Shown here: piece by piece, positions 50,601-61,398 of the stretch | How positions within the stretch are numbered: position 1 is the first letter of the stretch | Layout of the letters: the number at the start of each line of letters is the position of its first letter | NCBI GenBank assembly: GCA_036583965.1 | Contig: JAZBQD010000001.1 | Coordinates: 13,541,392 to 13,605,391, forward strand | DNA length: 64,000 nt | Direction of reading: 5' to 3' | Source of the DNA: Prunella strophiata | Lineage: Eukaryota > Chordata > Aves > Passeriformes > Prunellidae | Translations under genes and position numbers: made by a program | The notes under the pieces: generated by a model | Databases searched by the model: none | Told to the model about the DNA's origin: nothing | Seen by the model: only the letters and a program-made list of their open reading frames with translations

Positions 50601-53600
50601 TTTAAATATTCAAATCATCCTTTTGATAAAGCACTTGATAGTGTGTTTTCATCTTGAAAAATGATGCAGAATGGCATTTGCAAAAGGTAAATCTTTACTT
50701 CTAAGATTTAATATAGTATAATGCATATAGTAACTTAATTTACTGTAATATTATTTGCTTTGATATATACTTACTCTGGTTCAAATACAGTATGGTTTTT
50801 CTCCAAAGGTAACATATAGTGCTAAAAGTTTTAGACCTATATGATAGGTCATTTAAAAATGTGATGCTTTGTGCCTTTCTTTCAATTTGTGACTCACAGT
50901 CTCTTTTCTGAGAAGAACATGGAAATGAATTGTTATTATTTGAGCTAATCTAATGCTTTCAATTAGATTGACATCCCATGTTGTCAACTTTTTTCACTGA
51001 GCATCTGTTAAACATAAAAGTGTACACCATATTTTATCAGAATGAGCAATCCTGACATCTGTAATTAAGCCTCCCCTGTTTCTGCTTTATTGGCTTTAAC
51101 ATCCCCCTCTAACAGATTGCACAAATTGCACATTTGTTTACAACACAGGCCCAGACTGTTCTCTGAACGTCCCCTCCACGGAGTCCTACTGGATCCTGCC
51201 CAACGTGAAGCCCTTCAGCCCCTCTGTGGGCCGTGCCTCCCACAAGGCCTGTCCTCCACGGGAAGTTCATGTGGGTCATCGGTGGATACACCTTCAACTA
51301 CAGCTCATTCCAAATGGTCTTGAAGTGAGTGATTTCTCCTTTCTGATGGGGCTTAGGGAAAACAGGTCCTACCAGGGAGGGAGCTTCTGTCTTCTAATTT
51401 AGCTGAGAGGTTTATGTCTCTTAGATTCTTTACTAACGGTCTTATTTTATGCTTGCAATTTTCTTATGATTATAGAAAATGAAAATACAGTCAACATCAA
51501 ACTGTAAGTGATATTTATATGTACTTCAGTTTGAAAAAGTGCAAAACGTGTGGAGCTATGTGGTGATAAAATAGTGAAAGAAATTCAAAGCTGATGTTTT
51601 CACACAGTACATTTTGAAAGCCATATGCATTATTGATGTTAATTTATGGTTACAGGATATTTGTATTTAGTGCTTGCACTTTGCCTGCTGGTGCCATGCC
51701 AGTAGGCTTAGGCAGGTCACCTGTATTCCACTTTTTTATACTTGTGGCAGTTTGTGTGTGTGTTTGACCACCTGTTGAAAACAAAGTTAAAACAGCTGTA
51801 AATAGGACCCAGGTGATTTGGATGGTAACTTCATATGTAGAGGCCCTAAATGTGGCAAGTGCAAGTGTTAGGTTCTATTTATTAGCATATTATTAGCATG
51901 TTTACTTCTCCTATTTTTGTCTACCTGTTGCTTTCTTCCACACATTTGAAATCATCCAAACCCATCATCTTTTGGACTTTTTCTTTTCTACCTTTGTAAT
52001 TTTTTTCTTTACCTCCCTATCTAATGCTATTATTAATTAATAAAAATGGCAATTAAAATCAACCACATAGTTAAGAGGGTGCCCAACAGTAAATCTACAG
52101 TGTAGTGCAAAGGCTTGGGGCATGAGCAGTTTGGTGTGGTGGGGTTTTTTTACATGGCTGATTACAGAACAAGACTTGTGATTTTTGTTAGTTACTCCTG
52201 TTTTCTGAGATTGTTGATGAGTCCCTTAAAGAGCTGCTTCTGTTCTGCTTGAGGAATATTTAATGCACTGTCACAAGTTAGTGCACTGTTGCAATAGGTC
52301 AAAGGATTGTGTTGCCCCACTAACAAATTGCCATGGCAGAGTTGGACATACAAGCCCTTCTATTTTGTCTACATGTTTAAAGTGTTTCTTTTTCTATTTC
52401 TCTTCTAGCTACAATTTGGAAAGCAGTATATGGAATGTAGTGCCTGTATCCAAAGGACCACTCCAGAGATATGGACACACTCTTGCTTTGTATCAGGTTT
52501 GGCCTCTTCAGTGTTCTGTATAATAAATTTATATGTGTGTGCTGTTAGTGATCTTAAAATGAGTCACCATGAACAGAGACTTTTGAGGATAATTTAATTT
52601 CTAAATATTTTGTATTAATGTTTTCTTCTTCAGTACTTAGGTGTATTGTATGGTTTTTGGATCAGAGATTGTGCAATACTTCTTAATCACTTTGCTGACC
52701 ATAAACCTTCCGAGCTAAACCTGCCAATAAAAGGCAGAGGTGTGTGTGAGATATAACTGGGGTTGTGGGCAGTGCTCCTGCTCACCAGGCACCATCCCCA
52801 GGGGCTGAGCCCCACAGGCAGAGCCAAAAAAATTGCTGGTAGCAGGGTCCTTTGGCAGAACCATGGCAAGCAATGGCCCAGTGTGGGGACAGCCCAGGGA
52901 ATCCAGGAGCACAAGGAGACAGGACTGGAGAGAAGGCTCCAATTTATGCCTGAGGGGACTATCAGGGAGACAAGCTACAGAGGGTGACAGGCTTGTTAAC
53001 TGTGACAGAGAAATACAGAATTGCTGCTGCAAATTTTCCTTTGTTTGCATAAGGCACTGCCAGCAGGGCAGCACAAACAGGATTGTATCAAGTCAGACCA
53101 GAGTGTTCATCTCACTAGGTAACACCTCTCGAGTAATGGGTAACAGTGAATGCCTAGGAAGAAGATAAGAAAAAATGACAGGAACTTACAGAAGCTTCCT
53201 GAGAATTCTGTCCTACTTTGTAGCTGGGATTTCCTAAAATAGATAGTATTTTTGTGGAAAAATGATAAATCCCTTTTGTTTATTTTTTGGGTTTTTTTAA
53301 AAAATTTTGGACCATATATTTATTTCAGCATTGGCATCATCCTGTGCCCAAGAATTCCAGGATATTTTTTGAAGAAATAAAACCTTTTCAGAAACTGATA
53401 CTATCTGGTTTAATTTTGATAATCCCTACTTGTTATTCTCCATTTATTTCCTCATACTACTCATGATTTTCTGTAAGGCCATCACACACTCCACCATTTC
53501 TTTTTCATACAGAAAATTCCTTGTGTTATTAATAGTCCTCTATAAAGAAGATGTTTCATACACTGGGTAACATTGTACCATTGCCTTTACCTCTTCTAAT

Positions 53601-56600
53601 TCTGTTATTTCCCTTTTGAAAAAGGAGGAATCACAGTCTTTAGTGTGTTCTCATCTCAGAGATTGATGTCATAGGGAATCCAGGGTCTGATTTTTTTTTC
53701 CTATTACTTCTTTAGGGTACTTTAGCTTTTTGAAAATCTGCTGTTGGCTTTGAACTGGTATTTTTATGGAACTGTAAGTTACATCCTCAGGATCTCATTC
53801 TGGGCAATTCAGAACTCATCCCCATATGTTTAGACTTTAAATTGTTTTTTTCACATAGGTATCTTTTCATCCTTATGCACGTGAACATTTATTTAGTCTT
53901 TAATTTTTTCTTGTATTGCACATGCATTATTAGGAGATCCCTCTGCAATTATTTATCCTTTGACCATTGTCTCAGCTATTTTAAATAACATAGTATAGTC
54001 AAAAAGTAGTGCTGTTTTTCCACTCATCCCTATGCCAGCTTGTTTTTTTAACATATTGAACAAGGAAATCCCAGCTGCACATGCCTGTGGAACACCACTA
54101 ATGATCTTTATTCATTTAAGAAGTGATTTTTTTTTCCCCCAAACTTTACTTTATAGACTTCATTAGCCGTGTGTTGGCTGCTTTCCTTGTTCCAGAACAC
54201 CTTAGTTCCTTTAGGGCATGAGGAATATTACCAAGCATATTTTGAAAATTTCAGGTACATGTATCATCTGGACCTTTGATTTCTTCAGAAAAAGCCAAAT
54301 GCTTTATTTGAAAGATACAACTTCCCTTTTCAAAAATTAATAGAATTTTTTTTCATCTATTTGTCTGTTTCACTCACTGAATTTCTGTCCTTTCTGCCTC
54401 TTCCTTACTAGTCTTTTGGTACAGGCACATTTTTAAGTAGGAATTTACATACTTAGGACAGGGGTTAGATCTTTAATTATCTTCAGAACTGATTCCAGTG
54501 ACTTTCTCTGCCAGGTTTTTTTTTTCCCCCTACTGTAACTTTCTGTTTTTAGTTTTTGCTATGGAAATATCCTGTAAAGTCTACCAAGAAGAACTCATGT
54601 GGGACAGTTAACCTCATTTTATTGCTATGGCTTTCACTTCTCAGAATACTCCTTCAGACAGTCTGTTGGCACCACAAACTATCTAGTTAGGTGTATTGCT
54701 AACGCATTTGAAAAGTGATGTCTCAGTGCTTCATATATCAATTTTGCAGGTATCTCATTAAAGTGTTTCATGGCTTGCCTTGGTGTGAGTCTCTGTTTTA
54801 ATCTGGTGGAGTTTCTGAACTTTGTTTTGAACTCTACTATTTCTTCTAAGTTTCCATTATCCTTCTGTTAAGTTAAACTTTATTTATTTTATTACTTGTA
54901 ATGGAAAGTTTTGTTTTCTTTTGAAATAGGATGTGTTCTTGTAATCTGAGCAAAAAATGTCTTACTGTGTCTTAGAATATATTTTCTCATATTTTTCTTT
55001 TGAAGATTTTATCCTTTTAGTTGTACATTTTAGTTTCTTTTTATGCTTGGCCTCCTTTTATATAGTGAGTGCTTCCTCCCAGTTAAGAGGAATTCAGGGC
55101 ATGGGCTGATATATTTGTTTTGTCTTGTTTTCCTGGCATCTGTTCTTACAGAGATGTTGAATCTGTGTGTGGCATGGTGAATATTGTAGAGGTGTTTTCA
55201 GTAGTAATATAAACTAGGTTTTGTGCATGCCCTAACATCAACTCCAAGCTTGCTTTTTTTCTCCTTCAGTTCCCTGATTCATTACTAATGTATTATCTGT
55301 TCTTTGAAAGGTCAGATCTTTGACCAGTGGCTTTCATTATTACAGTTCCTGTAGAATGTGGACTTTTTAGTCAAGAAATATTTGAGTAATGTATCATTTA
55401 GCAGTTCAGAATAAAGACTTAAAATACAATTTAATCTTTTTATTTGATGGTGCTAATATTTTCTTGAGACATTCCAAACTAAAGGGTAACCGTTTTAGGA
55501 GTCCTTTCACCAGCAAATATTAAATGTGATAGATCTGTGTTAATTCAGAAATCTCTTTGGATCTCCGGTGAAGGAGCACAGCTCATATTAATAATAATGA
55601 AAGCTGCAAGCAAAGGTATAGTGAAGAAGCTGTGGCTGAAGACACATGTTAATTAGCAATTAGGATTCACTAATAACGAATCCTATGTGAAATAATTAAT
55701 TACTATGCTGCTTGTTCTAGTGGTTATGTCAAATGTCAGAAGTTACTTGGGCCAAAAGAAGCTGATCATGCAAGTCAAAGGAATTTCAAGGGGAAAAAGT
55801 GCTCCTTTCTGGAATAATTTCTTACATTAACTTGTTAGGATAAAGTTCTGATATTTTTCCTTTTAGATCTTCAGTCTCTTGAAAAAAACAGAAAAAATAA
55901 TTTAGAGGGAAGAGCAGTAGAACATAATACCTAGAGATGGCAGCTTTGAGCTGTGTTTTCAGCTCTGTACCAGTAACTTGTGTTATGTTTCCTTTATGGT
56001 TGATAGGAAAAAATATCCACAGAGAAGAAATTAGATTAAGATTTTGACTTGAGCTTCTGAGATTTCAAAGCTTAAGTGCTAGGCTGGAGTGAGAGCACAG
56101 AGCCAGCGTTGCCCGATTGTGGTGCAAGATAAATTGCAGCTGTGTGATTGACTTTGTGGAGAATGAAGTAAGTTACTGTGCCCATTTCCCTCAGAAAGCT
56201 TCTTTGGTAAAAGCTGAAGTACTGTTCTTCTTTATTCTGAAGAAAAAAAAAGATCTGAGGACTCCCACTGATGTATAGTTATAAAAAATCCTCAAAACTT
56301 TTTATGCATTTATAGAGGAGAGACCATAAAAGAGCTCTTGCTTTTAGACCAAATAAACTGTTAAATAGTTTTCAAGCTGATTACTGGAAAGGTGCTGTTA
56401 GCAAGTGGTTCTGCTGCATCTCATAAATTGTATGTAGTTTCTGGCACTTTGATACTGAAAATATCAATGTACTTTGAAATAATTTATATAAGAAATAGGC
56501 TTATAAAGAGACTGGAGGAAATGACTTGTGAGGTTTTTAGAGTAGGTACAAATAGCTTTGATAAACACGACTATATAGGGAGTTAGAGTAAATTCCAAAA

Positions 56601-59600
56601 TACTAGATCCCTGGAATTAAGGAGAAAGGGAGCTGCCTGCAAGGTGTGTATGTGGTCACCTCTGGGACTTCACTCAGTTTTTGGTAGTATCACCAAAAGT
56701 GGTTGAATTTGGCTTTGTAATTGAACTTGGTGCTGGTTCCAAGACAGTGGAAGGATGGCTGGACTTGGAGGTTGGTGTTCTTTGAGACTGGCAGTAGAGA
56801 TGAAGCAGGCAAGCTGATGTGGTAGTAACCATAAAGTACACAGACCATTTTATATATAGTCAAATTTAATTTAACTCATTTGAGTTTTATGAATGTTACT
56901 TCCACTTTTAAAACTTTATGAAGAAAGGGTAATTGTTTTGATTCTTTTTACAAATTAATTAGTGTTGATGTTGAGTCTGTATATATCTTCTGGTATTTTT
57001 ATTAGTCTTATCAAAAGCTAATGTTAACAAAGGAAAAAGGAGTAAAAACTTTTATTATGAACTAGATAACATCCTTTCATCAGTTGGTTTATTGTTCTTC
57101 TTTTAATGCCTATTTTTGTTGACTACTTGTAGTACAATTTGAATAGCACTGGAAATATAAAAGTATTCTCTAACTATTCTATTAAATAGCTACTGGCAGG
57201 TTGTACCAGCAATTTCTGTAGTTTTATTGTTCTGTGACTTTGAATTACATCTTATGCACAACTTGCTCTCTTATTCTGATTTGCAGATCTCAGAGGTGTG
57301 AGAAGTAGGTGAGATGAGCTGCCCTACACTTTTTGCATGTAGTCTTGAGAAAAGCCTCTTCAGAGTTCCCTTCTATGAAGTGGGCCTGATTTTTCAATGT
57401 TCTTTATGTAGAAGTGTCATATTTTCCATTCCTTATTTCAATGTTATATTCCAGTTGGTTTGAAAGTGAAGTCCAAGTGAGGTCACCTTAATTAATACCT
57501 TTGACTAAACCCAGCAACCACTGGAAAAACTGCAAATGATGAAGAAATAAAGTTACAGCGCTCTTAATTAGGTTGACCTCCTGATGTACAATGTAGTGCA
57601 GTATTGTCTTGACCTTGACTTTGGTCCTGTTGGGAACATAAGTTAAAATGTTCTTCTCCAGCATCTTATTCAGGTTCTTCTTCAGAGAGGATATAGTCCT
57701 ACAAAAAATCAGAATTAGTAAATCAGGCTTCAGGAGGAAGAGTTAAGTGAAGACTGCTTTCTGTCAGACATGGTCTAATGGGAAGATTACTGGATTGAGT
57801 AAAAATGTAACTAATTTTTAATTTTGATATTACATATAAAATATTCTTGATACTGTTAACCATATTAAAGGAGATAACAGTTTGTGGAAAGGAAGAGGAG
57901 GTATTATACAGTCCTAAATCAGGTGGTTCATGTTGAATGCAAAAAACAGGCTTGTGGAGGATGAGTTATTGCCAGATAGCATTTTGTGTGACTTGTATTT
58001 TTCTTGGGGAAAAACAAAGAAGAATTTCTTCAATGATGTACCGATTTGACTAAACTTTCAGAAATTTTGGGTACTAAGTACAGGGAGCAAAAGTCCTAAT
58101 AAATGCTAGAGTTCTGTTAGTTTACATAAAGTTAATTTCAATATCAAGATCTGGATACAGTTTAGGGGAGAAAAATGATCAATGATCTTGTTTCAAGAAA
58201 ATAGAGGATGACTGTTCATGTGGTTTGTGAGTAGCATTTCTTTGGCCAATTCTTCAGGAACAGTTTAGATTTATATAAGAATTAAGGCAGAAAACTCATT
58301 TCTGAGGGAGAAACTTTTCTGTGTAGGCATGATATAGTTAAATGAAAATTATGTGGTTATTTTAATGTGATTAACTTCCTTCCAATTCATTAGAAATGGA
58401 TTATAAATTACCCCTTTGTTGCTTGGGGTTTTTTAAAAACATTTTTTAGTGGTATCTACCAGATAAGATTCTTTTGGAATGCAGGCAGGATTTGCATAAG
58501 AGTGTGTCATTCCAAGGTACAGCCTGAGCAGCTAAGTATTGTTCCTCTGGGAAAAAGAAGAATTGTGAAGTCTTAGAAATAAAAAAGTGATAAGTTTTAG
58601 AAGCCTTGAATTACTGCATTTATATGAAATATAAAATCAATATTAACACTGAGATAAGATGTAGGGAAGAGAACACGTCCAAGGTCAATTGAACAAATGA
58701 TTTTTGGCTGTTCAGGATTCAATGTGAAGGGTGTACAAGTGTTACTCTGCTCTGGTGTACAGTCTGTTGATTGGGACTTAAGGGACAAGTGAATGCTTCT
58801 GGTCTTTTGGTGATCTTTTAAAATACCCTCCTTGATCTGTTTCATTTTTCCTCACTGTAGAATGCTCCTCTGTCAAGGATCTTTGAGCAACCTCTTCCAG
58901 TCTTGACCATTCTCAATGAGAAAATAGAAATGTTTAGTCTTGTACTGAAATTTAATTTCCTTTTAATCCAAATTGTGCACATCACATCTGGTTTATTTGC
59001 TGGATTACCTTGGGAAGAGTCTGGCTCCCTCTTTTTTAACCTCTCCCACCAGGCAGTTAATTTTATTTGAATTATTTGGTTATTTAACAAACATCGTCTC
59101 CAAAGATGATGATGCTATCACTAAGATGAAGAAATTAAGAGGAATTTTATGGCTGTAAGTTGTATTGATTCTTCCAACGTTCAAATTGTGACAGTTTACT
59201 TTTTCTCCTACATTTGAGTTATTCTCTTGGTCTTATTTTGTCCAGTCAAAAATGTGCATGTCACTTATTCCTCTATAAGAGAAATCCTAGATCAAATTAA
59301 TGTTTTCTTCTGTTGAGAAGTGTGATTTAAATATTTTGTTCAAATCCTGGCTTTGGTCTTATCATTCCTGCCTTCTGTCATCTTCTCTGTCCAATATGCA
59401 CACTCAACTATTTACAGATCATATGCCTTTTTCATCTTTTTTTTTATCATTATAGTTCATCAAAATTTTCCACTGAAGTAGTTTTTTTCAGAGAAAAAAT
59501 GTGATTTGAGAAAATGGAAACATTTATTGGAAAGTTTTGGTTCCATTGAAGCAAACAGGAGCTGCACTGGCTGTTTTGTTGGCTTGGACCTGAGCACCTG

Positions 59601-61366
59601 CCAAGAAACCAACTGATGGGATCTGTAGGTGGGAATGTCATGATTGAGTGAGCTGTCGACCTGCTCTGTTTACAGGAAGAAATTTCTCGTTTTTCTGTAA
59701 TTCCCTACTGAGCAGGAGCTCTGAAGTTCAATAAACAATGTACTTTTCTATACTTAAATTTGCATAAAGTAATAGTTATATGAACTTTTATGTTAAAAGC
59801 CACAAGGTCTTTCAAGGTTCCTGTGACTTAAGAGAATGTTACTCATATGATATATCTAATATGGCCAAGGTTAATTTATTGAGTAAATGCTCAACTTTTC
59901 TATCTCATACTGTAATTGAAGGTGTTTGTTCTGATACCTGGTATCAGAACTTCAAATATGAATGTGTTGGAGGCCTTGTATCTTCTTGGTGCTTGTCTAT
60001 CTGTTTTGTTATCTCTTCCATGGAAAAATCTGCTTCTTGTCCTGCTCTCTCCTCTATACTAGAGGACAGTTTTTAAGATCCTTAATTTGGGCCAGATTCT
60101 TTGCACTTTTTTGCACTAATTTCACAAAGACTCTCAATTTTATATTTTTTGTTGCCTTTAAAAAAATACATTATTTTACTTTGCTTGGTTTGCAAACAAA
60201 TATCTACTATGCTTAATTCAGGTAAAGGTCAGCATTGTTTGTGTACTAGCATACTTTAAACTCTGTATCTTATGTGTTGTGTCTTCCAGAAAGCCTCACC
60301 TTTAGCATATACCTTGATTTATATTTATATAAATAGTTTATAAAGGTAGTATAAAATTTATAAAGGGGTTTCTTCTTTTCTGTCACAATTTTCATGCTGC
60401 ATAGGACCATTTGCACTTGTATCACTCCTACAATCCATTCCTGTTAAGGCTTTTCAAATAAATGTCTGTCTTCATGTACTTAGGAGGTAGGTTATTGCCC
60501 TGTATAAGTCTGCATGTAACATTTTTTAATTTCAGTTCTGTATTTCTTCCTGATTTTGGTCTCTCAGCTTGTTTTCCTCCGTGTTCAGCTGATCATCACT
60601 TACTTTTAAAGTGTTTTTCACCAGCGCTAGGAGTTTCTTAATCTCAGAAATAGCCCTTAGCAAAGCTTAGTTAAATCTGGTTTTGTGGCTGATAAAGCAG
60701 TTGTCATGACCTTCTTGTCTTTTCCTGTGTGAATATTCTTGTATACAGGATCTGCTGTGTCACCTAAAAGATTGCTCCTCACAGAAGTGTTCTTTTATCT
60801 GAACTTTGAATCATTTAAGCAGAACTGTGAGGAGGACTTTGCTATTGTCAGCTGTCTCAGAAATAATTTCAAAGTTCATGCAGCTCTTTAGGTCACCTTT
60901 TTTTTTTTTTTTTTAAAGTGACTTTCCTCAGTGTCAGAAATATTTTTATTTTTCAAATACTGTTGTACAGCCCCTGCAGCTCCCTAATTAGCTTTCTCTT
61001 TATGCTGTAGTCAGTTATCAGCATTTCAAAATAAGCATTTCACAATTTCAGTGATGCTAATTTGACTTTGGAGATCTATGTGGTGTTGTAAGGAATGAGC
61101 CATATAGGATCCTTTCAAGAAGAATATTTGTTCAAACCATTCCTTTGGATCAGTGCACATCCTTCTTCAGTTTTTGTGGGTCTTTACCAAGCTCTTTGAA
61201 ATGTTTTATCTCCTAGGAGAAGAATGGGTTCAGATACATATCTCTGTAATCCTACTACAAATTCCTTCTGTGAACATCTTTTGTTCAAACACCACCAGTA
61301 GCACAGAGTATCCCTGCATAGGAAAGATTTAAATTCCAAATCGAGAAAGGTTCGCCTGCCTCAAAT

Positions 61367-61398
<32 letters not shown>

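Larger units (their letters stand above)
48764..51148 (+). other. ATRNL1 intron 5, last part
   Basis: Contains the CpG-dense patch, an old antisense LINE fragment and a TA/CA-rich microsatellite, each listed separately. The remainder (49090-49780 and 50360-51130) is AT-rich and featureless up to the exon 6 acceptor. Confidence 0.7.

Noticed and set aside
52687..53168. Open frames of 111-119 codons on both strands
   Set aside because: Both strands open at once in a GC-rich block is a base-composition effect; no domain seen.
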